Of a DNA stretch of 6,217 nucleotides, positions 1 to 6,217 are shown in pieces (within the stretch, counting starts at the first letter, position 1; each line of letters begins with the position of its first letter). The notes beneath the pieces are model-generated. The model was not told where the DNA came from. It saw only the letters and a program-made list of their open reading frames with translations, and searched no databases. The position numbers were made by a program, and so were the translations under genes. This DNA comes from an uncultured Stomatobaculum sp. (GTDB lineage Bacteria > Bacillota > Clostridia > Lachnospirales > Lachnospiraceae): assembly GCA_938010625.1 (NCBI GenBank), contig CALLVJ010000356.1:1-6217 (forward strand), given 5' to 3'.

Positions 1-11
1 GAGTAGTCCAT
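1..11 (-). CDS. Start of next gene in the cluster (5' fragment only)
   Basis: An ATG at 11-9 is followed by GAC TAC and two more bases before the window ends, so only Met-Asp-Tyr plus part of a codon is visible. The start is believable because a GGAGG stands seven bases upstream and a near-consensus promoter lies upstream of that, all in the same orientation. The product cannot be read from three residues. In many Bacillota the gene after polC is rimP (ribosome maturation factor), followed by nusA. That identity is a guess from gene order only. Confidence 0.6.
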
Positions 12-18
12 CGCCTTT

Positions 19-23
19 CCTCC
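19..23 (-). promoter_or_regulatory. Strong ribosome binding site for the gene starting at 11
   Basis: The minus strand reads GGAGG at 23-19, then seven bases, then ATG at 11-9. The near-perfect Shine-Dalgarno match and good spacing are the main evidence that a gene starts here. Confidence 0.8.
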
Positions 24-48
24 GTCTTTTATCGCTATCTGAACTTAG

Positions 49-77
49 ATTGTAAATTTTCTGTTTTTATTTGTCAA
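49..77 (-). promoter_or_regulatory. Near-consensus sigma-A promoter between polC and the next gene
   Basis: On the minus strand the -35 box TTGACA (77-72) matches the consensus at six of six positions. A spacer of exactly 17 bases (71-55) follows, then the -10 box TACAAT (54-49), which matches TATAAT at five of six. The spacer is strongly A-rich (AATAAAAACAGAAAATT), unlike the GC-rich coding DNA on its left. No extended -10 TG is present. Initiation would be expected around 39-43, giving a leader of about 30 bases before the ATG at 11. The promoter lies wholly in the short non-coding gap, beginning eight bases after the polC stop codon. No GC-rich hairpin with a T-run is visible in the gap, so read-through from polC is also likely. 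Confidence 0.82.
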
Positions 78-84
78 ACGCCGC

Positions 85-3000
85 TCACATGAGATCAAAG
101 AGAGAGAGCTGGTTGGACTCGGGAAGATTTCCGAGTATGCCGAGTTTGTCGAGCAGGTCGCAGATAGTCTGTCCCACACCGCTCCGCGATCGAAAGTCGT
201 CCTTGGAGATAAACTCCCCCTCGGCGGCTGCGCGCACAATCTGCTCGGCTGCGGTCTCGCCGAGACCGTCAATCGCCGTGAGCGCCGGCATAATCTTCCC
301 GTCTTGAATCGTGAACTGCTTTGCCTTGACGCGGTAGAGGTCAATCGGCAGAAACGAGAATCCTCTCGCGTACATTTCCTGGGCAATTCTGCCGTCCTTC
401 ACCATATCCTCTTCCTTCGGCGTCAGCGGGTTCACGCGGTTGCCGCTGTAATCCCGCTTTTTGAGCTCTGAAAGCAGAAATTCGAGCCGCTCTTTGCCCT
501 GGCACATGCCCTCATAGCTGAAGCCGGTCGCGCGAATCGAGAAATAGGCCGCATAGTAGGCGAGCGGATAAAAAATTTTGCAGTAGCCAATGCGCCACGC
601 CATCATGACATAGGCCGCTGCATGCGCCTTCGGGAACATGTACTTGATCTTCTTGCAAGACCAGATATACCAGTCCGGCACTTCGTGCTCGCGCATGTGC
701 GCCTCCCATTCCGGTGTGAGCCCCTTGCCCTTTCGAACGGACTCCATGATTTTGAAACTCTCCTGCGGATCCATGCCCCAGTGAATCAGCGAGAGCATGA
801 TATCATCCCGCGTACAGATAGCCGTCTGAATGGTCGCCGTTCCCTCGGAAATCAGAACTTCGGCATTGCCCTGCCACACATCGGTGCCGTGCGCGAGGCC
901 GGCAATGCGAACCAGGTCGGAGAAGCCCTTCGGTTTTGCCTCAATGACCATGTTCATTGCAAAATCAGTTCCAAACTCGGGAATGCCGAGTGCGCCGAGC
1001 TGACAGCCGAGAATGTCATCCGGCTTCACGCCGAGCGCCTCAGTGCTCTGGAAGAGACTCATGACTTCCGGCGAGTCGAGCGGAATATCCCTCACCGGAT
1101 CAATCTGCGTGAGATCCTGGAGCATGCGGATCATCGTCGGATCCTGGTGCCCTAAAATATCGAGCTTCAAGAGGTTGTGGTCAATCGCATGGTACTCAAA
1201 ATGGGTCGTGATAATCGGCGTATTCACATCGTTTGCCGGGTGCTGCAGCGGTGTAAACGAGTAGATCGACTCGCCTTTTGGCAGCACGACAATGCCGCCT
1301 GGGTGCTGTCCGGTTGTGCGCCGCACGCCGACACAGCCCTGCACAAGGCGGTTGATCTCGCACTTTCGCTTTCTCATGCCATGCTCCTCAAAGTAATTCT
1401 TCACATAGCCAAAGGCGGTTTTCTCGGCGAGTGTGCCGACTGTGCCGGCGCGGAAGGTCTGACCTTTGCCGAAGATGACTTCGGTATAGGCATGCGCCGA
1501 GCTCTGGTTCTCCCCGGAGAAGTTCAGATCAATATCCGGCTCCTTGTCGCCCTTAAAGCCGAGGAAGGTCTCAAACGGAATGTCAAAACCATCCTTTTTG
1601 AGCTTTGCGCCGCAGTGCGGGCAGACCTGATCCGGCATGTCGCAGCCCGCCGTACCTGCATACTGTTTTGGAATTTCCGAGTCAAAATCCGAATACTGGC
1701 AGTTCGGACAGACATAGTGCGGCGGGAGCGGATTTACCTCGGTGATGCCTGCCGTATAGGCGACAAAGGAGGAACCGACCGAGCCGCGGGAGCCGACCAG
1801 ATAACCCTCTTCGTTCGAGTGCTTCACGAGCTCCTGCGCGATAATGTACATGACGGCAAAGCCGTTTTTAATAATGGAGCTCAGTTCCTTTTCGAGCCGA
1901 TTTTTGACGATGTCGGGGAGCGGATTGCCATACTGCGCATAGGCCTTGCCATAGCAGAGTTCTGTGAGCTTCTCGTCTGAGCGGTCAATGACCGGCGGGC
2001 ACTTGTCCGGGCGCACCGGCGAGATGCGCTCCACCATGCGCGCAATCTTCTGCGTGTTTTTAATAACTACGTCCTCGCACTTCTCCGGGCCAAGATAAGA
2101 GAACTCTTTTAGCATCTCCTCAGTCGTCCGGAAATAGAGGGGCGGCTGTTTGTCGGCGTCGTCATACTTGTTGCCAAAGAAAATCATGCGCCGGTAAATC
2201 TCATCTTCCGGATTCAGGAAGTGAACATCACAGGTCGCGACGACAGGTTTCTGGAGCGCATCGCCGATCGCCACAATGCGGCGGTTTAAGTTTCGGAGAT
2301 CTTCCTCGGTATCCGGCGCATAGCGGTCGCTCTCAAGCATGAAGAGATTGTTTGCAATCGGCTGAATCTCGAGATAGTCATAAAAGCCCGCAATCCGGTT
2401 CACTTCTTCCTCCGGCGCATCGCGGAGCAAGGCCTGGTAGAGCTCGCCGGCCGCACAGGCAGAGCCGATGACCAGTCCCTCGCGGTACCGCTGCAGCTCG
2501 CTCTTTGGAATCCGCGGGCGCTTTTGGAAGTATTTGAGGTGTGAATCCGAGATCAGACGGTATAGATTCACGCGCCCCAGTTCGTTCTTTGCGAGAATGA
2601 TCACATGATAGCTGTTCATTTTCTTGATCAGCGCCTCCGAGCTCTCGCCGAGCGCTGCGACCTCGGTGAGATGGTGCGCGCCTTTTTCCTCGAGCATCTC
2701 AACGAACTTCTGAAAGATACCCGCGGTGCACTCGGCGTCATTGACCGCGCGGTGATGATTTTCGAGCGACACGCCGAGCGCCTTGGCGACTGTGTCGAGC
2801 TTATAGCGGTTCAGTTTTGGCAACAGAACATGCGCGAGGCTCACGGTGTCGAGAATGGTCGGCGCATAGGAAAAGCCCTGAGAACGCGCATTCTCGCGGA
2901 TAAAGCTCGTGTCAAATGCCGCATTGTGTGCGACTACCGCAGCGTCCCCGCAGAAGGCGAGAAAGTCGGGGAGCACCGTCTCAATGGTCGGCGCTGTCCG

Positions 3001-4617
3001 CACCATCGCGTCGTTGATGCCGGTCAGCTGCTCAATGCGGTAAGGAATTGGCAACTCCGGATTCACGAACTGTGAAAACCGATCCACAATTTTGCCGCCC
3101 TCCATTTTCACTGCGCCAATCTCAATAATCCGGTTCTTTCGCGGTGAGAACCCGGTAGTCTCAATGTCAAAAACCACAAAGGTATCGTCAAGCGTCTTGT
3201 CGCCTGGCGCAATCACAAGCTCTTTTAAGTCGTCGACCAGATAGCCCTCAACGCCGTAGATGATTTTCGGATTGTTCTCCTGGTCGCCGGAGACCGCATG
3301 CCAGGCTTCTGGAAACGCCTGCAGGTTGCCGTGGTCCGTGATAGCAACTGCCTCCATGCCCCAGCGCTTCACCTGCCTGATGATATCCTTCGCGCTGCTC
3401 ACAGCGTCGAGATCGCTCATCTTTGTGTGGCAGTGGAGCTCCACGCGCTTTTCTCTCGCATGGTCTTCGCGCTTTGATTCCTCAAAGGGCTCTGCCTTCT
3501 TCATGCCGCGGACCGAGCCGAGAATCAGCTCGCCGTCCCGGCTGTCAATCGTCGTCGCGCCGCGAATCCGCAGAAAAGCGCCGACTTTCAGCTCTGCCTT
3601 CAGGCGGTCCAGCTCCTCGCTCTCACCGCGCACAAAAAGTTTGACCGCAATCGAATCGGTATAGTCTGTGATCGAAAAGACAAAGAGCGTGCTGCCGCTC
3701 TTCTCGATAAAGTGGGTGTCAAGCTCAAAAATTTTGCCGTGAATCGTGATCTCGCCGCCGACTTCGGTGACATCCGAGAGCGCCGTGAACACATCCTCAA
3801 AATCCCTGCCGTAGAGCACATCGGGATTTTCCGATCGACGGAGAGAGCGCGAGAACTCGTGCCGCTCGCCGCGAAACCGATCCCTTGCAAAAGAGCCTTG
3901 GTTCTCTTTGCCTGCGGCGCTGTGATGTGCATGGTCTGACTTCTCACTGCCCTTTGCATTGCCCTGCGGCGCTGCCGACGCACTCTCATGGCCACCCGGT
4001 AAGATCGCTGCCGCACTGCCCGCCTCGTCTGCAAGGAAAAAGCCCTCGTCTTCCTGCTCCTTTTTCCGCACAACAAGAGCCTCCGCCGGCGCTTCGGCGA
4101 GCTGTTTTTTCTCATACGGCACAAAGTTCGGCCGGAATTCCATTTTCATGCCGCAGCGTCCCTGAAAGACCTCGTCCTCCAGATAGCGCTTCAAGGCAGG
4201 AATCACATGACGATTTAAGGCCATATCCTCGACATTGCAGACCAGGACATCGGGCGCTGGAAAGCGCACCTTGCCCTGCTCAAGAATTCTGGCTGCGAGC
4301 AACGAACGTTTCCTCAGTTCCTCAAGGAGGCTCTCCCGATAAGCCTGAAAGAGCTGCTCCAGCGAAAAATCACCGCTGAGCTGAAAGCGCTCGCGCACTT
4401 CAACCGCAATCTTCCGTTTGCCAAAGAGCTGCTCCCGCAGCTCCTCTGCGAGCATCTGAAAGGCACTGCGCTCCGCAAAACTGCGCGACACCACACAGAC
4501 AGTAAGCCGGGACATATCATCCGATACCACAACCCGCTCCACAAGCAAGCAGGCGACAAGCGCTTCTCTTGCCGCTGTCGCCTGAAAATTCGGAAATACT
4601 TCAGAAAATGTCTTCAT
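85..4617 (-). CDS. polC: DNA polymerase III alpha subunit, PolC type (replicative polymerase with 3'-5' exonuclease)
   Basis: This is the main chromosomal replicase of Bacillota. It extends primers at the fork while held by the beta clamp, and it proofreads in the same chain. The protein has 1510 residues; Bacillus PolC has about 1440. Domains in order: an N-terminal domain (about 1-165); a charged, low-complexity linker rich in Ala, Glu and His (about 170-256); an OB fold (about 280-370); the first half of a PHP domain with HCHTKMSD (395-402) and TDHG (427-430); a DEDDh exonuclease inserted in the PHP domain (about 478-640), with DIE (484-486), HNAAFD (564-569), and HHRAVND giving H622 and D627, so all catalytic residues are present; and the rest of the PHP domain with ATCDVHF (794-800). 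The polymerase core has GSRGSVGSS (942-950), a cysteine cluster CPNC (970-973), C992 and CPHC (999-1002) likely to bind zinc, PDIDLNFSG (1027-1035) supplying D1028 and D1030, and KLDILGH with D1153. A helix-hairpin-helix segment (about 1448-1495) and the C-terminal clamp motif QLSLFD (1503-1508) follow. The ATG overlaps the ispG stop as ATGA and has GGAG five bases upstream. The frame is intact. Confidence 0.98.
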   Translation of the reverse strand: MKTFSEVFPNFQATAAREALVACLLVERVVVSDDMSRLTVCVVSRSFAERSAFQMLAEELREQLFGKRKIAVEVRERFQLSGDFSLEQLFQAYRESLLEELRKRSLLAARILEQGKVRFPAPDVLVCNVEDMALNRHVIPALKRYLEDEVFQGRCGMKMEFRPNFVPYEKKQLAEAPAEALVVRKKEQEDEGFFLADEAGSAAAILPGGHESASAAPQGNAKGSEKSDHAHHSAAGKENQGSFARDRFRGERHEFSRSLRRSENPDVLYGRDFEDVFTALSDVTEVGGEITIHGKIFELDTHFIEKSGSTLFVFSITDYTDSIAVKLFVRGESEELDRLKAELKVGAFLRIRGATTIDSRDGELILGSVRGMKKAEPFEESKREDHAREKRVELHCHTKMSDLDAVSSAKDIIRQVKRWGMEAVAITDHGNLQAFPEAWHAVSGDQENNPKIIYGVEGYLVDDLKELVIAPGDKTLDDTFVVFDIETTGFSPRKNRIIEIGAVKMEGGKIVDRFSQFVNPELPIPYRIEQLTGINDAMVRTAPTIETVLPDFLAFCGDAAVVAHNAAFDTSFIRENARSQGFSYAPTILDTVSLAHVLLPKLNRYKLDTVAKALGVSLENHHRAVNDAECTAGIFQKFVEMLEEKGAHHLTEVAALGESSEALIKKMNSYHVIILAKNELGRVNLYRLISDSHLKYFQKRPRIPKSELQRYREGLVIGSACAAGELYQALLRDAPEEEVNRIAGFYDYLEIQPIANNLFMLESDRYAPDTEEDLRNLNRRIVAIGDALQKPVVATCDVHFLNPEDEIYRRMIFFGNKYDDADKQPPLYFRTTEEMLKEFSYLGPEKCEDVVIKNTQKIARMVERISPVRPDKCPPVIDRSDEKLTELCYGKAYAQYGNPLPDIVKNRLEKELSSIIKNGFAVMYIIAQELVKHSNEEGYLVGSRGSVGSSFVAYTAGITEVNPLPPHYVCPNCQYSDFDSEIPKQYAGTAGCDMPDQVCPHCGAKLKKDGFDIPFETFLGFKGDKEPDIDLNFSGENQSSAHAYTEVIFGKGQTFRAGTVGTLAEKTAFGYVKNYFEEHGMRKRKCEINRLVQGCVGVRRTTGQHPGGIVVLPKGESIYSFTPLQHPANDVNTPIITTHFEYHAIDHNLLKLDILGHQDPTMIRMLQDLTQIDPVRDIPLDSPEVMSLFQSTEALGVKPDDILGCQLGALGIPEFGTDFAMNMVIEAKPKGFSDLVRIAGLAHGTDVWQGNAEVLISEGTATIQTAICTRDDIMLSLIHWGMDPQESFKIMESVRKGKGLTPEWEAHMREHEVPDWYIWSCKKIKYMFPKAHAAAYVMMAWRIGYCKIFYPLAYYAAYFSIRATGFSYEGMCQGKERLEFLLSELKKRDYSGNRVNPLTPKEEDMVKDGRIAQEMYARGFSFLPIDLYRVKAKQFTIQDGKIMPALTAIDGLGETAAEQIVRAAAEGEFISKDDFRSRSGVGQTICDLLDKLGILGNLPESNQLSLFDLM

Positions 4618-5687
4618 CGCCGCTCCGCTCTGACGCGCTGTAATTCTTCCTCAAGTGCCGGGAGCAGTTCTGCTTCGGGCATAGTTCGTATCACCTCACC
4701 GTGCCGAATCAGAACGCCCGCGCCCTTGCCGCCTGCCACGCCAAAATCGGCCTCACGCGCCTCACCCGGACCGTTCACAACGCAGCCCATCACAGCGACC
4801 TCGATGGGGTCCTCCATCCCGCGCAGACGCTCCTCGACCTTCTCCGCGATCTCCACGAGGTTGATGCTCGTGCGCCCACAGGTCGGACACGCAACGAGCG
4901 TCGGACCGTACTCCTTAAGCCCGAGTGCCTTCAAGATTTCATTCGCCGTACGCACCTCGACCACGGGATCGCCCGTGAGCGAGATGCGAATGGTGTCGCC
5001 GATGCCCTCCGCGAGCAGCGCACCGACACCGACCGCAGACTTGATGATCCCTGTGCCTGCCGTGCCTGCCTCCGTAATGCCGAGATGCAGCGGGTAGTCG
5101 ACACGCTCGCTCATGAGGCGGTACGCTGCGAGCGTCAGCGGCACATCGTGTGCCTTGAGCGAAATCTTCATGTCATAGAAGTCCAACTCCTCGAGCACAC
5201 GCACATGCTCCATCGCAGACTCGACCAGTGCCTCTGCCGTAACGCCGCCATACTTCATGAGCAGCTTGTGGTCAAGCGAGCCGGCATTGACCCCAATGCG
5301 GATGGGGATACCACCCGCGCGTGCCGCCGCAACCACCTTCTTCACGCGCTCCGTCCCACCGATGTTGCCGGGATTGATGCGCAGTGCCGCGACGCCCTGC
5401 GCCATCGCCTCAAGTGCGAGCTTGTAGTCAAAGTGGATGTCTGCAACGAGCGGCGTCTTTACCTGCTGCACGATATTGCCGAGATTCTTCGCTGCCTCCA
5501 TGTCAGGCACGGCGACGCGCACGATGTCGCAGCCTGCCGCTGCAAGCTCACGAATCTGCTGCACCGTCGCCTCCGTGTCCGTTGTCTTCGTATTGCACAT
5601 GGACTGCACCGAGATCGGAGCGCCGCCCCCGATGGGGATATTTCCTATGTTAATCTGCCGCGTTCTGCGACGTTCATAGCTTGCCAT
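4614..5687 (-). CDS. ispG: 4-hydroxy-3-methylbut-2-en-1-yl diphosphate synthase (IspG/GcpE)
   Basis: IspG carries out the penultimate step of the MEP (non-mevalonate) isoprenoid pathway in the cytoplasm. It reductively opens methylerythritol cyclodiphosphate to HMBPP with a [4Fe-4S] cluster fed by flavodoxin or ferredoxin. With the ATG at 5687 the protein has 357 residues, a normal length for the short bacterial form without the extra central domain. The N-terminal TIM barrel shows the family signatures IPIGGGAPISVQSM (17-30), ADIHFDYKLA (82-91) and LRINPGNIGG (102-111). The cluster domain shows CPTCGR (C267, C270) and GCVVNGPGE (C302, E309). These are the three cysteines and the glutamate known to hold the cluster. 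An in-frame TTG at 5699 would add four residues, but it directly abuts the Shine-Dalgarno sequence, so ATG is preferred. The gene follows rseP without a gap and overlaps polC by four bases. Confidence 0.97.
   Translation of the reverse strand: MASYERRRTRQINIGNIPIGGGAPISVQSMCNTKTTDTEATVQQIRELAAAGCDIVRVAVPDMEAAKNLGNIVQQVKTPLVADIHFDYKLALEAMAQGVAALRINPGNIGGTERVKKVVAAARAGGIPIRIGVNAGSLDHKLLMKYGGVTAEALVESAMEHVRVLEELDFYDMKISLKAHDVPLTLAAYRLMSERVDYPLHLGITEAGTAGTGIIKSAVGVGALLAEGIGDTIRISLTGDPVVEVRTANEILKALGLKEYGPTLVACPTCGRTSINLVEIAEKVEERLRGMEDPIEVAVMGCVVNGPGEAREADFGVAGGKGAGVLIRHGEVIRTMPEAELLPALEEELQRVRAERR
4623..4626 (-). promoter_or_regulatory. Ribosome binding site for polC, inside the 3' end of ispG
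   Basis: GGAG at 4626-4623 on the minus strand lies five bases before the polC ATG at 4617-4615. It is a moderate match embedded in the last ispG codons. Together with the ATGA stop/start overlap (4617-4614), it suggests that polC translation is coupled to termination on ispG. Confidence 0.6.
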
Positions 5688-5695
5688 AGCGAAGG

Positions 5696-6217
5696 TCAAC
5701 CTCCTGCAAAGATACGTACAACGTCATTCTTCATCGCAAGCAGCATGAGCAGCACAATGAGCCCCACGCCCGCGTTCTGGATGTAGTGCATGACCTTCGG
5801 GCTGAGCGGCTTACCGCGCACCGCTTCGACACAGAGTGTCAGGAAATGCCCGCCGTCCAGTGCCGGCACCGGCAGGAGGTTGATGATCGCGAGGTTGAGA
5901 CTGAGAAGCGCAGCAAAGTTCAGAAGCGGTACCATGCCCATCTCCGCAACCTCGCCCGCCATCTGCGCCACACCGATCGGCCCCGCGAGCTCTGAACCGG
6001 AGAGTTCGAGAATGATGCGATAAAGCGCGTCAAGCATCATGACAATGATCATCGCCGTCCGCTCGAACGCCATGGAGATCGACTGGAAGAATCCCGGGTA
6101 TGTGCTCTCATACGCGTTCACAATGCCGATGACACCGCGATCGTGCGCCGCATCATAATGCGGTGTCACGCTGACCGTCAGTTCCCGTCCCGCGCGATCT
6201 ACCTGCATGGTCATCGG
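5696..6217 (-). CDS. rseP: RIP/site-2 membrane zinc metalloprotease RseP, C-terminal part (5' end outside the window)
   Basis: This protein belongs to the site-2 protease (M50) family. Its members cut substrates inside the membrane, such as anti-sigma factors and leftover signal peptides. The frame is open to the window edge, so the 173 visible residues are the C-terminal part. The ATG at 6214 is internal, because the reading continues upstream with Pro. Visible parts: the end of a PDZ-like domain (VDRAGRELTVSVTP, residues 6-19); an amphipathic/membrane segment (about 53-70); the conserved ELAGPIGVAQMAG stretch (76-88); a membrane helix leading into NLLPVPALDGGHF (113-125), where D121 of the LDG motif is a zinc ligand; and a last membrane helix (about 149-162). 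The HExxH zinc site and the first PDZ part lie upstream. The stop TGA (5698-5696) sits in the ispG leader. In relatives the upstream neighbour is usually dxr, which would place a second MEP enzyme in this operon. Confidence 0.95.
   Translation of the reverse strand, partial: PMTMQVDRAGRELTVSVTPHYDAAHDRGVIGIVNAYESTYPGFFQSISMAFERTAMIIVMMLDALYRIILELSGSELAGPIGVAQMAGEVAEMGMVPLLNFAALLSLNLAIINLLPVPALDGGHFLTLCVEAVRGKPLSPKVMHYIQNAGVGLIVLLMLLAMKNDVVRIFAGG
5700..5705 (-). promoter_or_regulatory. Ribosome binding site for ispG that decides its start
   Basis: The minus strand reads AGGAGG at 5705-5700, within the last codons of rseP. The TTG at 5699 follows it with no spacing, which does not fit ribosome geometry. 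The ATG at 5687 is 12 bases away, slightly long but workable. The rseP stop TGA (5698-5696) falls between this site and the ATG, so ribosomes finishing rseP would release almost on top of the ispG start. Confidence 0.7.

Noticed and set aside
37..50. Small inverted repeat (ATCT, six-base loop, AGAT) after polC, considered as a terminator
   Set aside because: The stem is only four weak pairs and no T-run follows in the direction of transcription. It overlaps the promoter's -10 and start region instead.
1177..1980. A 267-codon plus-strand open frame, with others at 622-1155, 2605-3075 and 3885-4379, opposite polC
   Set aside because: All lie opposite conserved PolC motifs, show no family signature, and lack an organised promoter or ribosome binding site. 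They are mirror frames of polC.
3411..3437. Unusual residues in the PolC PHP motif (Cys between the histidines, Lys after HT), considered as a loss of function
   Set aside because: The metal-binding type residues (both His, the later Asp and TDHG) are retained. Cys and Lys at these places occur, as far as I recall, in PolC of other anaerobic Bacillota.
4701..5786. A 361-codon open frame on the plus strand across ispG
   Set aside because: It is antisense to a clearly conserved gene, its translation is rich in Arg, His and Cys with no recognisable motifs, and long antisense frames are expected in GC-rich coding DNA.
5859..5876. Short palindrome-like TGCCGGCA / GCCGG repeats in rseP
   Set aside because: They fall inside codons for the conserved PVPALDGG motif region and reflect GC-rich coding rather than a regulatory site.

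Overview
The window is a housekeeping segment of a Bacillota (Firmicutes) chromosome. All genes are on the minus strand, so transcription runs from position 6217 towards 1. The presence of a PolC-type replicase points to Bacillota. A fairly GC-rich composition and the order rseP-ispG-polC suggest a Negativicutes (Selenomonas-like) or Clostridia-like anaerobe. I cannot fix the genus from the sequence alone.

Layout in the direction of transcription: the 3' part of rseP, a site-2 membrane metalloprotease (6217 to 5696); ispG, the iron-sulfur enzyme of the MEP isoprenoid pathway (start best placed at 5687, end 4614); polC, the replicative DNA polymerase III alpha subunit with built-in proofreading (4617 to 85); an 84-base gap; and the first 11 bases of another gene that runs off the window. 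The three large genes are packed without gaps. The stop of rseP lies inside the ispG leader, and the stop of ispG overlaps the start of polC as ATGA. They therefore look like one translationally coupled transcription unit mixing envelope proteolysis, isoprenoid synthesis and replication. This cluster (dxr-rseP-ispG-polC-rimP-nusA in many Bacillota) is widespread, and the genes probably share a transcript rather than a pathway.

The gap after polC is not a terminator. It carries a near-consensus sigma-A promoter (TTGACA, 17-base spacer, TACAAT) followed by a strong ribosome binding site and an ATG. The next gene, by context perhaps rimP of the rimP-nusA-infB operon, can therefore be transcribed on its own as well as by read-through.

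I found no CRISPR array, mobile element, RNA gene or unknown gene system. The most notable signals are the strong promoter behind polC and an abrupt change in codon choice at the ispG/polC junction. Every lysine codon in ispG and in the visible part of rseP is AAG, while polC uses AAA and AAG about equally. This hints that the two sides have different histories.
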